51,395 nt of DNA from an uncultured Verrucomicrobiota bacterium (lineage in GTDB: Bacteria; Verrucomicrobiota; Verrucomicrobiia; Limisphaerales; AAA164-E04): NCBI GenBank assembly GCA_913061285.1, contig CAJXVR010000009.1, positions 1 to 51,395 of the forward strand, written 5' to 3'. Below, in pieces: positions 8,299 through 18,336 of the stretch (position 1 is its first letter; each line of letters starts with the position of its first letter). Under the pieces are notes generated by a model, which did not search any database, had not been told where the DNA came from, and was given only the letters and a program-made list of their open reading frames with translations. The position numbers were made by a program, and so were the translations under genes.

Positions 8299-11289
8299 AT
8301 GAAAGAAAGACTATTGAAATGGTTGTCTGTCGCCCTCCTGGCGTCAATGGCGACAGCCAATGTCCAAGGTCAATCAGCTGAGCTGATCGCCTTCTGGGAT
8401 TTTGAGCAAATCGATGCCGATGGGGAGACCATCCGCTCGAGCGACGGGCAGTGGGCAGGCGTTATCACTGGTGACGCTGTGCTTACGGAGAACGGAGGCG
8501 GAAGACCTAACGGCGGCGGACGCGGTTTCGACGTCTCAGAAGCCAACCCAGGACACCTGGTATTGGAAGCTGAAGGGGATGAGAATCCAATGAATCTTGC
8601 CGCTGAAAACGATCAAGTCAGTATCGTCTTTTGGCAAAAGAACTTCACCAACGTCAATAGCAGTAGCTTTTGGGCGGTTGCGGAAGATTCAGATCGCCAC
8701 GTACAATTCCACGTTCCGTGGTCCAATGGCATCATCTACTTTGATAGCATGGGTTGCTGCGCTCAACCGGCAACGCGTCTTCAACAAGCTCCTGGCGAAG
8801 ACCACGAGTGGGAAGAAGAATGGCATCACTACGCCTTCGTTAAAGATGGCCCAATCAAGCAAATCTATGTCGATGGCGCCCTTCTCATCGAACAAGAAGG
8901 CTCCAATCCTCTCTCTACAAGTGTTACCGCAATCCACATCGGTGCTCAAAGCAATGGCGACCAACCTGACGGTGTGATCGATGATTTCGCACTTTTCAAA
9001 GGCGTCTTGACGACCGATGAAATCGCAGGATTCGCGGCGGGAGATTCTCCAGGAGTCCCTCCAGTTGACACCGATGGCGACGGTATCCCAGATCGCTGGG
9101 AAGAACAATACGGCTTCGACATCAACGACCCCGCTGATGCAGCACTTGATCCTGATGAGGATGGCGACACCAACCTAGCGGAGTTCAACAACGGAACAAA
9201 CCCGGTTGATACCACAGATCCTACGCTGGTTGCTGTTACCACCGATTGTTCCAGGACCACCATCGTCTTGGAATTCTCAGAACGCCTTGATGCCGCTTCG
9301 GCCTCGGACCCAGCCAACTACTCCATTTCTCCTGAACTCGAGATCATGAGTGTAGAGTTCAAAAAAGACACAGTCACCTTGACGACAGCCCAGCAAGAAG
9401 TCGCTTCTAGCTACATCGTCAAAGCAAGCAACGTCGCTGACCAATCAAAGAACACTGTTCCTGACGACTCAACCGGCACCATTTACACCTGTGTTGAAAT
9501 TACAGAAGGCGTCCTAAGATTCGCTGCTTGGAATGATATTCCTGGCACTCCTGTGACCGCTCTCTTTGATGACGGACGTTACCCTGATAATCCTGATGTT
9601 GAAGGCCCTGTTTTCTCTATCAACTCACGGGACATCTACCCTGGCAACGAGAACAACAACTTCGGTGCTGTCATGGAAGGTTGGCTCACACCAGCCGAAA
9701 GTGGCGACTACGACTTCTTCCTTCGAAGTGATGACGGCTCGGAACTCTGGATCAGTACAGATGATTCACCAAGTAACCTCGTTTTCCAGGCAGAAGAGTT
9801 GGACTGCTGTGATCCCTTCGAAGAAGTCGGATCCGACGCAACGACCTTTGCTCCAGTTAGCTTGGAAGCCGGAGAGAAATACTTCATCCAAGTGCTCTAC
9901 AAAGAAGGCGGCGGCGGTGATTTCGCACAAGTCGCATGGAGATTGGACGGCGATGACACCCCGGCGGCGGATCTGCAGCCAATTCCAGGTCAGTTCCTCA
10001 GCTCTGCAGTGCCATTGCTCGCACCCGCTGAAGGTTCCTTCGTCACCCAAGTTCCTGCACCAGGAGCTGCAAACGTCTTGCCATCAACTTCGATCAGCGC
10101 CTCTTACCGCAGCAACGCCTTCGAATGGACGGCTGACAACACGAGCCTAGCTATCAATGGTGAAACGGTGGAAGCAGCCTTCGCGAGCGAAGGTGGCGTC
10201 GCCAGCCTGAGCTACACTCCAGACGGACTCCTTCCTGGCGGCGACGTCGCCGTTGACCTCACCTATCCTGATCCCGTTGGCAACCCTGTCACGGAATCTT
10301 GGATCTTCAGTGTCGTAGAATACTTCGGACCAACCCTTGATTCAGTCGGTTCTTACCCTGGTCTTGTGGCTGGAAACGCAGTCTTCACAGCTGATGGTGG
10401 CGGACGCTCAGGAGCGACCGGCGATTACGGCATGGACTTCACCGAAGACGGTGGGAGCATCATTGTCACTGAGTATGACTACCTAAACGCAGCCGCTGCA
10501 AACGATGAGCTTACCGTTGTCTATTGGGGCAAGAAGCACGCCGTTGGCAATAGCTCTGCTTTCTGGATTCAAAGTGCCTCGGCTGGCGCAGGAAACCGTG
10601 GTTTCCAAGCACATGCCCCATGGTCAAATGGCGCGATCTTCTTTGACACGCAAGGTTGCTGCGCCGCAGGAGCCCAACGTCTCAATGGACCGCTCACTGA
10701 CTTCCCTGGCTATGAAGATGAAAGCTTCTTGACCGATGCATGGCATCTCTTCTCCTTCTCTAAGAAGGGTGACGTGAAGGAAGTCCGCATTGATGGTGAA
10801 CTATTCCTAGAGGGCATTGACGCTGACCCATTGACGGCTGATATCACCGGCTTGTTCATTGGTTCTGCCAATAACCTTGCCAACCCAGATCGATCGATCT
10901 TCGATGATTTTGCGATCTTCTCAACCGCGTTGACCGAAGCCGATCTCAAAACGATCGTCGACGGCGGATCTCCTGCCGACCTCTCAGGCAAAGGCCTCTT
11001 GGCGTATTGGAACTTCAACGACCCAAGCTCACCAACACCGGTTGAGCCTCCAGTCGTCGAGCCTCCAGTTGTTCTGCCTCCGATCGTGCTTCCTCCTGTT
11101 CCAGGCGGTGGCACACCAGGGGCGATTACCGGAATCTCTCGTGCCGCTGATGGTAGCATCAGCATCGAGTACACCGGAACGCTCCAAGCAGCTGACACTG
11201 TCTCTGGGACTTACGCACCTGTTGCTGGTGCTAGCTCACCATTCGCAGTGGATGCCGCCGCGGGTGCGAAGTTCTACATCGCTCGATAG
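8299..11289 (+). CDS. exported double-LamG, PA14-domain surface protein
   Basis: After a signal peptide (WLSVALLASMATANVQGQ) come: a LamG/concanavalin-like domain (about residues 30-250); a Ca-binding thrombospondin-3-like stretch (DTDGDGIPDRWEEQYGFDIN and DPDEDGDTNLAEFNNG, 252-305); an Ig-like domain; a PA14 carbohydrate-binding domain (about 400-565, YDFFLRSDDGSELWIS); another Ig-like segment; and a second LamG (about 675-905). The protein ends with a Pro/Val linker and the small C-terminal module LQAADTVSGTYAPVAG...KFYIAR. The two LamG copies share PWSNG.I.FD..GCC, showing internal duplication. Such proteins bind glycans at the cell surface. No catalytic site is visible. Confidence 0.85.
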   Translation: MKERLLKWLSVALLASMATANVQGQSAELIAFWDFEQIDADGETIRSSDGQWAGVITGDAVLTENGGGRPNGGGRGFDVSEANPGHLVLEAEGDENPMNLAAENDQVSIVFWQKNFTNVNSSSFWAVAEDSDRHVQFHVPWSNGIIYFDSMGCCAQPATRLQQAPGEDHEWEEEWHHYAFVKDGPIKQIYVDGALLIEQEGSNPLSTSVTAIHIGAQSNGDQPDGVIDDFALFKGVLTTDEIAGFAAGDSPGVPPVDTDGDGIPDRWEEQYGFDINDPADAALDPDEDGDTNLAEFNNGTNPVDTTDPTLVAVTTDCSRTTIVLEFSERLDAASASDPANYSISPELEIMSVEFKKDTVTLTTAQQEVASSYIVKASNVADQSKNTVPDDSTGTIYTCVEITEGVLRFAAWNDIPGTPVTALFDDGRYPDNPDVEGPVFSINSRDIYPGNENNNFGAVMEGWLTPAESGDYDFFLRSDDGSELWISTDDSPSNLVFQAEELDCCDPFEEVGSDATTFAPVSLEAGEKYFIQVLYKEGGGGDFAQVAWRLDGDDTPAADLQPIPGQFLSSAVPLLAPAEGSFVTQVPAPGAANVLPSTSISASYRSNAFEWTADNTSLAINGETVEAAFASEGGVASLSYTPDGLLPGGDVAVDLTYPDPVGNPVTESWIFSVVEYFGPTLDSVGSYPGLVAGNAVFTADGGGRSGATGDYGMDFTEDGGSIIVTEYDYLNAAAANDELTVVYWGKKHAVGNSSAFWIQSASAGAGNRGFQAHAPWSNGAIFFDTQGCCAAGAQRLNGPLTDFPGYEDESFLTDAWHLFSFSKKGDVKEVRIDGELFLEGIDADPLTADITGLFIGSANNLANPDRSIFDDFAIFSTALTEADLKTIVDGGSPADLSGKGLLAYWNFNDPSSPTPVEPPVVEPPVVLPPIVLPPVPGGGTPGAITGISRAADGSISIEYTGTLQAADTVSGTYAPVAGASSPFAVDAAAGAKFYIAR

Positions 11290-11321
11290 ACGGGCTCGAT
11301 CCTAGATCGTTAAAACTCACG

Positions 11322-11352
11322 GGAGGTGCGGTAATCCGCACCTCCTTTTTTT
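11322..11352 (+). terminator. intrinsic terminator
   Basis: GGAGGTGCGG-TAAT-CCGCACCTCC is a perfect 10-bp stem with a 4-base loop followed by seven T residues. It lies 33 bases after the LamG/PA14 gene stop. Confidence 0.92.
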
Positions 11353-11463
11353 GTACGCTTACCTCCTCCCAAACCTTCCATCGAATCTTCCAGTTTCATT
11401 AAGAGCAGACACCCGGAAGTTTTTTGGGGTGACATCTACTCTCGCTTGCGGTATCAGAAATAA

Positions 11464-12234
11464 ATGCAACCCATGTCGTCTCTTATCCGGACGCTGAAGG
11501 ATCGCGCCTTTCGCCCCTTCCATCAGGGCTTCACGCTCATCGAACTTCTGGTGGTCATCGCCATCATTGCTATCCTTGCAGGCATGCTTCTCCCAGCGCT
11601 TTCAAAAGCAAAAGAGAAGGCTAAGCGCACCAAGTGCATGAATAACTTGAGGCAAATTGGAATCGCTAGCCACATGTACGCGGACGACAATAACAACCTT
11701 CTCCCTCCCATGGTCGATAACCGCAACCAGGTGGGCAATTGGTCTTGGGATATGCCACAAGCCGTCGTCTCAAATCTGCTTGGCTACGGATTCCAACGCG
11801 ATATTCTCTACTGTCCCTCGTTCCAAAAACAGAACAACGACGAGCTCTGGAATTTCACGACCCGATTCAAGGTTTTGGGCTATGCCTTTGCAACGAAAGG
11901 ATCTCCTGGTCTTGCAGCAACCAATGTCTTCGAGCGCATCCAACAAAAGGTCGTCAACCAGGGCCGGGAAAACACCTACACCATCGGCATTTCCGAAGGC
12001 ATCTTCGTTGCCGATGCCACTCTCTCCAACCGCAATGATCGAGAGGGCCGAACTCAGAATTTCTCAAAAGTCGACGGAGGCTTTGAAGGACACAGTTCCC
12101 CCCATCTCAACCCAGGGAATGGAGGCCAAATCCCAGCAGGAAGCAACGCGCTTTATCTTGATGCTCACGTCGCTTGGAACTCTTTTCCGAAGATGCATCA
12201 ACGGCGAACGGGCGGCCCCTATTTCTGGTGGTAG
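11464..12234 (+). CDS. type II secretion/pseudopilin-like protein with prepilin N-terminus
   Basis: The 256-residue product has a class III prepilin signal, [20 protein letters not shown] at about residues 22-41. Cleavage would be after G with E at +5, and the helix continues [20 protein letters not shown]. The next residues ([20 protein letters not shown]) are the hallmark of the expanded verrucomicrobial/planctomycetal family. The C-terminal domain ends [15 protein letters not shown], resembling the H-X9-DG motif region. Dozens of paralogues typically occur per genome, and whether they assemble into pseudopili is not settled. It follows a terminator and so has its own promoter. Confidence 0.9.
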   Translation: MQPMSSLIRTLKDRAFRPFHQGFTLIELLVVIAIIAILAGMLLPALSKAKEKAKRTKCMNNLRQIGIASHMYADDNNNLLPPMVDNRNQVGNWSWDMPQAVVSNLLGYGFQRDILYCPSFQKQNNDELWNFTTRFKVLGYAFATKGSPGLAATNVFERIQQKVVNQGRENTYTIGISEGIFVADATLSNRNDREGRTQNFSKVDGGFEGHSSPHLNPGNGGQIPAGSNALYLDAHVAWNSFPKMHQRRTGGPYFWW

Positions 12235-12359
12235 GCTTGTCGTGGGACCATCGGAAAGGGTCCGAGCTTCGACTCTGATCTTGTTAGATAAAAAGCTAGA
12301 CCGCCCCCGCTCATTCCAAGCTTGAGTCGCCATCGCAACAAGCGCGTCAGGAACTCTCT

Positions 12360-13097
12360 TCAGTCGATAATCTCGAACTCGAGCGTCACGACGAGCTTCA
12401 CGACCTTCTCAATCGTTTCGGTATCGTAGATACCGTAGCTTGATGTTTGACCTGAGTTTTTCTTAGTAATCTGAATAACCCCCTGTCGTGCCGAAACGAG
12501 AGATCCTAAGCGCTCTCCAGAGTTCGTAGCCATCACCTCGGCTCGCTTCTTGCCGTTTTCTGTCGCCAGTGAAACAAGGTTTAGCTTCACCTCGTCCAAA
12601 GACGAGACAAAGAATTCAGGGCCAGAAACCGAGACGTTCAGCCCTTCCCCGTTGAGATCAAAGAGCATTCGCGCTACCCTCGCCAAGCCTAGTACATCGG
12701 TAGTGGAGACCCGCACTTGCCGTGAGGCTCGATAGGAATCGACCTGATTCGTTCGTCTCCCATTGGAATCGAGTCCATGGATCTCGGACACTTGAGATTT
12801 GAGTTCGACCAGTTCTGCCCCTTCACCAAGTTCCTTGGTGAGAATCGCTTTCACCCGCTCGAGAGACCGACCTGCTTCCTCGTAGGCCGTTGACCTTGAT
12901 GGATGGACTTGTACGACGGAGGCTGTGAGACTTCCTGAATCGGCGCGCACCTCTTTCTCCGCGTAGCCTTTGACCAAAATCGGCTTGGTGTGATGTATCG
13001 TCACCCATGGCTTGGAAACGATGACCGCCGCCAAGACGACTCCCAATACAGCAGCTAGAGCGACGATCGATGTTTTCATTACGCGTTGATGTCTCAT
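12360..13097 (-). CDS. SIMPL (DUF541, BP26/OMP28-like) domain protein
   Basis: An N-terminal membrane anchor or signal (VALAAVLGVVLAAVIVSKPW) is followed by a SIMPL domain: KPILVKGYAEKEVRADSGSL, YRASRQVRVSTTDVLGLARV, then KKRAEVMATNSGERLGSLVS and a last strand VVKLVVTLEFEI. The family forms periplasmic or membrane-associated oligomers of unclear function. ATG at 13097 or 13079 are both possible. It converges with the prepilin gene with a 125-base gap. Confidence 0.9.
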   Translation of the reverse strand: MRHQRVMKTSIVALAAVLGVVLAAVIVSKPWVTIHHTKPILVKGYAEKEVRADSGSLTASVVQVHPSRSTAYEEAGRSLERVKAILTKELGEGAELVELKSQVSEIHGLDSNGRRTNQVDSYRASRQVRVSTTDVLGLARVARMLFDLNGEGLNVSVSGPEFFVSSLDEVKLNLVSLATENGKKRAEVMATNSGERLGSLVSARQGVIQITKKNSGQTSSYGIYDTETIEKVVKLVVTLEFEIID

Positions 13098-13254
13098 GTT
13101 CTGGTTCGGTAGACAAACGGACCCGAAGATTTATTCAATCTAATCCCTCCTTGCAGAAAAAGGATGACGCGTCCCAAACCATGTCACCAGGAGAAAGACC
13201 AAGATTCACCAAACACCCATTGCCATCGCGCCCGAATATTGTCTAAATGACGCC

Positions 13255-15024
13255 ATGATATTCCGCTATTGGTCGCTCGCTCTTACTGGCCTCCTGAGTT
13301 TCCTCCTCCAGCCTATCGCCCACGAGATCGGACCAACAAACGGCGCACTGATTTTGGCAGGAGGCGGGCGCCTCGACAAAGAAATCTATCAGCGTTTCAT
13401 CGATCTTGCCGGCGGCGATTCAGCACGAATCGTCATGATCCCGACCGCAGGTTCAGACGCACACTACGACGACCGCTGGAGCGGTCTTCAGCGCTTGAGT
13501 CAGTTCAAGCCGGCACACCTTTCCCTCCTCCACACCCGAGATCGAAATATTGCCAACTCCGAGTCTTTCGTCGCCCCACTTCGGGAAGCTACCGGAGTGT
13601 GGTTCTCCGGCGGGCGCCAGTGGCGTCTTGCCGATGCCTATCTTCACACCCGCGTTCATTCCGAGCTCAAAGCGCTCCTGAGACGTGGCGGTGTCATCGG
13701 AGGCAGTTCTGCGGGAGCCACGATCCAAGGATCCTATCTAGTCCGCGGCGATACCAAGACAAGTCAGATCGTCATGGGAGACCACGTGGAGGGCTTCGGA
13801 TTTCTCAAGAACGTGGGCGTTGATCAGCACCACCTTCGCCGCAACCGTCAGTTTGATTTGATCGCGGTGCTCAAGAAACACCCCCATCTCCTAGGAATCG
13901 GCATTGATGAAGGGACCGCGATCGTAGTACAAGGCGACTCTCTTGAAGTCATCGGCCAGAGCTACGTCGCGATCTATGAACAACCTTCGATCAAGGAATC
14001 CACGCCCCCCTTTCGCCTCCTCGCTCCAAAGCAACGTTTCCAAATGAAGCCCCAACTCAAACCGGTATCGGAAGTTTTATTCGGATCCTGCATCAAGGAG
14101 GACCAACCCATGCCGATCCTGCAAACGATCAACCGGCATCAACCGACTCCAGATCTGTTTCTTTTCCTCGGGGACAACATCTACGCGGACACCACCGACA
14201 TCGGTGTGATGCAGGAGAAATACTCACGCCTGGCAGCCAATCCTGATTTTGACCGCCTCAGATCCACCCTTCCCATCTTAGCGACCTGGGATGATCACGA
14301 TTTCGGCATGAACGATGCCGGCGCTTCTTACGAACTGAAAGAAGCCTCACAACAGGCCTTCTTGGACTTTTGGCAAGACCCGAATGACTCGGTACGGCGA
14401 CAGCGTCCTGGCATTTACGATGCTCATATCTATGGCCCCCCAGGCAAGCGACTACAAATCATTCTTCTCGACACCCGATTCTTTCGAAGCGAGTTAAGCA
14501 AAGGGGAAAAACGCGTTGGCGGCCCCTACCTACCTTCGAAGGACCCGAGCAAAACGATGCTCGGAAAGGCGCAATGGCGCTGGTTGGAAAAACAGCTTAG
14601 GAAATCAGCTGAGATTCGAATTCTCGTTTCGAGCATTCAACTGATCGCAGATGACGCGGGTCAAGAATGTTGGGCAAACCTTCCCCTGGAACGGGATCGA
14701 ATCCTGGAGCTAATAAATGAAACCAACGCCAAGGGAGTGATTGCCGTCAGTGGCGATCGGCACTGGTCTGAACTCTCGGTGGAAAAGCAAGCAACGCACT
14801 ACCCGCTCTATGATCTCACTGCTAGCAGCCTCAACCAACGCCACGGCCGCGGCACCCCGACAATGAATCATCATCGAGCGCTCCCCTCAACCTTTCACGA
14901 TGAGAATTTTGGGAGAATCGCGATTGATTGGGAACGGCCCGATCCGTGTATCGAATTAGAAATACTCGATCTCAAGGGAGACACCCAGCTCAGGCAATCT
15001 CTCACTCTGAGCGAACTCCAGTAA
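13255..15024 (+). CDS. cyanophycinase-like (S51) peptidase fused to a PhoD-like metallophosphatase
   Basis: Residues about 25-245 form a peptidase S51 domain: LILAGGGRLDKEIYQRFIDL, the nucleophile elbow GGVIGGSSAGATI near residue 150, DQHHLRRNRQFDL near 190 and LGIGIDEGTAIVV near 217, matching the Ser, His and acidic positions of cyanophycinases. Residues about 275-585 form a PhoD-type phosphodiesterase/phosphatase: FGSCIKEDQP, FLFLGDNIYAD, WDDHDFGMND and SGDRHWSEL supply the metal ligands. A hydrophobic N-terminus (LALTGLLSFLLQPIAH) suggests export. Both domains keep their active-site motifs, so the protein may be bifunctional. The substrate of either half is not readable from sequence. Confidence 0.88.
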   Translation: MIFRYWSLALTGLLSFLLQPIAHEIGPTNGALILAGGGRLDKEIYQRFIDLAGGDSARIVMIPTAGSDAHYDDRWSGLQRLSQFKPAHLSLLHTRDRNIANSESFVAPLREATGVWFSGGRQWRLADAYLHTRVHSELKALLRRGGVIGGSSAGATIQGSYLVRGDTKTSQIVMGDHVEGFGFLKNVGVDQHHLRRNRQFDLIAVLKKHPHLLGIGIDEGTAIVVQGDSLEVIGQSYVAIYEQPSIKESTPPFRLLAPKQRFQMKPQLKPVSEVLFGSCIKEDQPMPILQTINRHQPTPDLFLFLGDNIYADTTDIGVMQEKYSRLAANPDFDRLRSTLPILATWDDHDFGMNDAGASYELKEASQQAFLDFWQDPNDSVRRQRPGIYDAHIYGPPGKRLQIILLDTRFFRSELSKGEKRVGGPYLPSKDPSKTMLGKAQWRWLEKQLRKSAEIRILVSSIQLIADDAGQECWANLPLERDRILELINETNAKGVIAVSGDRHWSELSVEKQATHYPLYDLTASSLNQRHGRGTPTMNHHRALPSTFHDENFGRIAIDWERPDPCIELEILDLKGDTQLRQSLTLSELQ

Positions 15025-15037
15025 TGCCGAAGGCGTC

Positions 15038-16549
15038 TTAGGACTTAGTAGGAAACTGAGCGTCCACTTGTTTGAGATAACGATTCAATCGTTCTCGTAA
15101 ACGATGACGAACCTCGGGACGCTCCCTAGCTAGATTGTTCTGCTCGCCAAGATCATTGCCCAGATGAAATAACTCCTCATGCCCGTCTTCGTAGTACTGG
15201 ATAAACTTCCAATCACCCAATCGAATACTGCTTGAAGGACCAATCCCAGGCCCTTGAGGCCCCCAATGATTTGGAAAATGCCAAAACAACGGACGCCCCT
15301 TTCGGGCTAGATCGACCTCACCACGAAGCAAAGACACGAAACTCACCCCATCAATCTTGCCGCCGATCTGACGAGGAGATTGAACGCCGGCCATTTCAAG
15401 GACGGTGGGGAAAAAATCCTCAATGATAAGCGGTGTGGCACAACGCGAACCGGCGGCTGTGACGTCCGGCCAATAAGCGATCATCGGAACCCGAACACCG
15501 CCTTCATGTGCCGAGCCTTTCCCACTCGACAGGGGCCGATTGTGGGTATGCCGAGCCCCACCCCGTCCCGAGGCGCTGAGACCGCCGTTGTCGGACATGA
15601 AAAGAACGATGGTCTCCTTGCTCACCCCTCGTTCATCGACGAAATCTAGAATCTCTCCGAGAGACTGATCCATTCCCTCGACCATGGCCGCATACATGGC
15701 TTCGGTGGGATCGAGACCCGCCTGAAGGTAGGACTCATAGAATCGAGGGTCTTCAGCAAAAGGCACATGAACCGCGTAGTGCGACATGTAAAGAAAGAAG
15801 GGATTCCCCTCCGCAACGGAGGCATCCATTGCGCTGAGCGCCTCACGAGTCAGTGCGTCCGTCAAGAAGATCTCCTCACCGTGATATTTCTCAAGCCCCG
15901 GCACATCCCAGATCCTGTCACCTTTGCGCCAGACAGCACTAAAGTTCTGGGTTCCAAGGAAACTACCAGGCCCGCCGGCGGCATGCCCTGCGATATTGAC
16001 ATCAAACCCGACGGCTTTTGGATCCTCTCCAGGCGTTCCTTGAGCCCCAAAGTGGGCCTTACCGACATGAATGGTTCGATAACCAAGGTCCTTGAGGTAC
16101 GCTGGAAGCGCTTTGGCATGTATCGTCCGTTCAATTCCGGCGACCGGGCTCAAGCCGTTCACATTCCAATCGGGGAAGGTCAGCGTCGGATGTTTGGCAT
16201 CATTCGTTGCATTCCTACGAAGCGTCCAATTGGTTACCCGATGACGGGCCGCATTGAGCCCGGTCATGAGACTGACTCGCGTTGGCGAACAAACACTACA
16301 AGCATAGGCTTGAGTAAAGGTCATGCCCTGAGCCGCTAGCCGTTCCATATTAGGCGTCCGATAACGGCGATTCAGCACTGTCTGTTCCTCCGCAAAGGGC
16401 ACGGAGGTATCTTGCCATCCCATATCATCAACCAGAAACAGAACGATATTGGGGCGCCCTTCAGCAGCCAAGAGAAGGGCACTCACCGACACTGCTATAA
16501 ACCACAGCGAGATTTCCCTCAATCGAGACCAGGGCGATCGTCGAAACAT
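15038..16549 (-). CDS. exported formylglycine-dependent sulfatase
   Basis: The product has the type I sulfatase layout. The metal site is RPNIVLFLVDDMGWQD, the formylglycine motif is CSPTR in ACSVCSPTRVSLMTG, and a second metal region is FMSDNGGLSA; the C-terminal sub-domain ends with WKFIQYYEDGHEELFHLG and DLGEQNNLA. A membrane-spanning signal (REISLWFIAVSVSALLLAAE) precedes the catalytic part. ATG at 16549 is chosen because it puts the signal near the N-terminus; the frame extends to 16615. Such enzymes remove sulfate from algal or host polysaccharides, fitting the sialidase-like and LamG proteins nearby. It converges with the S51-PhoD gene with only 13 bases between stops. Confidence 0.9.
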   Translation of the reverse strand: MFRRSPWSRLREISLWFIAVSVSALLLAAEGRPNIVLFLVDDMGWQDTSVPFAEEQTVLNRRYRTPNMERLAAQGMTFTQAYACSVCSPTRVSLMTGLNAARHRVTNWTLRRNATNDAKHPTLTFPDWNVNGLSPVAGIERTIHAKALPAYLKDLGYRTIHVGKAHFGAQGTPGEDPKAVGFDVNIAGHAAGGPGSFLGTQNFSAVWRKGDRIWDVPGLEKYHGEEIFLTDALTREALSAMDASVAEGNPFFLYMSHYAVHVPFAEDPRFYESYLQAGLDPTEAMYAAMVEGMDQSLGEILDFVDERGVSKETIVLFMSDNGGLSASGRGGARHTHNRPLSSGKGSAHEGGVRVPMIAYWPDVTAAGSRCATPLIIEDFFPTVLEMAGVQSPRQIGGKIDGVSFVSLLRGEVDLARKGRPLFWHFPNHWGPQGPGIGPSSSIRLGDWKFIQYYEDGHEELFHLGNDLGEQNNLARERPEVRHRLRERLNRYLKQVDAQFPTKS

Positions 16550-16677
16550 GCCACTCACAATCATCCAGAGAGGCTCCGCTATTCGCGCCGGCTTGGCAAG
16601 CACGTGCACGAGCACGTTCGTTAGGGATATTTTGAATGGCCACTTGAATCGAGACTACTATGATCTCTTCTTCAGCT

Positions 16678-18258
16678 ATGAACGCACCCATCTCATTCTG
16701 GCTCCGTTGCCTCGCCTCCATCTCACTGGTTCCCATATGCCTTGGAGCCCCCCAAGAAACGCCTCAAGCAAGGCTCCCTCCTTCGATCGAATGCGAAGGT
16801 AGCTATGGAGGGCATCTCCAAGGAGTCGCTAGCGATGGCCATTCCATCTATTGGTCTCATACCGTCCAACTCGTCAGAACGGACCTGAGCGGTAAAGCCC
16901 TCGCTCGCATCGACGTTCCTTCTCATCACGGCGATCTCACCGTGCACAACAAACGACTCTACGTCGCGGTCGAGCTCGGACAATTCAACCAAGCAGCAGG
17001 CAGATCAGATCCATGGGTCTATGTCTACGAAGCCGACACCTTAGAATTGTTGGGCACCCACCGCGTTCCTGAGCTCGTCCACGGAGCTGGCGGAATCGCT
17101 TACAAGCAAGGAAGCTTCGTGATCGTCGGGGGCTTACCGGCAAGTCATGAACAAAACTACGCCTTTGAATATGACGAACATTTCAACTTCCTAAAACGGC
17201 ACGTGATTTTCAGCGGTCAGACTCGCTTGGGAATCCAAACGGCAGCCTACATGGACGGCCACTGGTGGTTCGGTTGCTACGGGAGCCCGAAAAATCCAGG
17301 CCTCCTCAAAGTCAACGACCGATTCGAGCTCGTCGGACAAACTGAAACTGATTTCAGCTATGGGATCGAACGCTTGAATTCCACCACGGTGATCAGAGGC
17401 GAATGCTTTGCCAACAACCGCAGGGGAAAGATCGAAGCAATCCGAGACCACCTTCCCCGTATCACTCCCTCCCCCACCCGAATTCGCTTTGCCGCCTATA
17501 ACGTTCTCTTTGGTATTTGGGCAGAACCAGAAGCCATTGGAGCAATGCTCCGACCCTACCACCTAGACGTGATTGGCTTCAGCGAAGTTCCGTCTGGCGA
17601 TTGGACGAAACGTGTCGGAACGATTCTTGGCATGAACTACAGCTATGTTGGAAAAATCTCCTCTGCCAACCACAAGGACAAATACAAATCCATTCTCAGT
17701 CGCACTCCTTTAAAAGAAACCAAGGAGATTGAGATCAAAGCAGCCGGATGGTCTCCAGCTTCATTGGTGAGCGCACAAACCACCATACGTGGCACGCCTG
17801 TCTTGGCCTACTCGACACATATCCCAGGACGACCAGAGCTCACGGATTCCGCCGCGGAATTCATTGCTAGGTCTGTCCTCCCGGAATCCCAAGAACGCTC
17901 TAAGAACATAGTCCTGCTTGGTGATCTCAACAATCACCTCGGCGATCCACCGCTGCAAGGAATCGAATCTGCAGGCATGAAATCGACCTGGGAAGATCTT
18001 AAAACCAAAACCACGATCCTAAGCAGCCACCAGCATATTGAATCCGGCCGGGAATCAGGCGTGATTGATCACATCTACTTCACCAAATCATCAGCAGCCC
18101 GCGTCACCCAAGGCGGCATTATTTACAATGCCTACAACGATCCCAATGCGATCATGTCGACAACACGATACCGTCCCCAATGGCACGCCTATGGCAAACC
18201 GCTTTCCGACCACCGGCCGGTCTGGGCCGAACTCGAATTCCCTCAATCCCAGAACTAA
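16678..18258 (+). CDS. exported beta-propeller-like domain fused to an endonuclease/exonuclease/phosphatase (EEP) domain
   Basis: ATG at 16678 gives a good signal peptide (FWLRCLASISLVPICLGAP); the frame opens at 16660. The N-terminal half (about residues 30-260) is a repeated beta-rich domain with GHLQGVASDGHSIYWSHTVQ and GVASD/TLELLG-like blades, resembling a partial propeller. The C-terminal half is an EEP nuclease/phosphodiesterase: RIRFAAYNVLFGIW, DVIGFSEVPSGDW, KNIVLLGDLNNHLGDP, GVIDHIYFT and the terminal LSDHRPVWAELE, which carry the metal and catalytic residues. It is divergent from the sulfatase. Substrate may be extracellular nucleic acid, lipid phosphate or inositol phosphate. Confidence 0.82.
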   Translation: MNAPISFWLRCLASISLVPICLGAPQETPQARLPPSIECEGSYGGHLQGVASDGHSIYWSHTVQLVRTDLSGKALARIDVPSHHGDLTVHNKRLYVAVELGQFNQAAGRSDPWVYVYEADTLELLGTHRVPELVHGAGGIAYKQGSFVIVGGLPASHEQNYAFEYDEHFNFLKRHVIFSGQTRLGIQTAAYMDGHWWFGCYGSPKNPGLLKVNDRFELVGQTETDFSYGIERLNSTTVIRGECFANNRRGKIEAIRDHLPRITPSPTRIRFAAYNVLFGIWAEPEAIGAMLRPYHLDVIGFSEVPSGDWTKRVGTILGMNYSYVGKISSANHKDKYKSILSRTPLKETKEIEIKAAGWSPASLVSAQTTIRGTPVLAYSTHIPGRPELTDSAAEFIARSVLPESQERSKNIVLLGDLNNHLGDPPLQGIESAGMKSTWEDLKTKTTILSSHQHIESGRESGVIDHIYFTKSSAARVTQGGIIYNAYNDPNAIMSTTRYRPQWHAYGKPLSDHRPVWAELEFPQSQN

Positions 18259-18336
18259 GACTGGGCCGCTTTAGTTTCGGGTAAGAAAAACGGACCTACC
18301 CCGAAGAGGGAGGCCCGTGGAATCATGAGCTAATGC

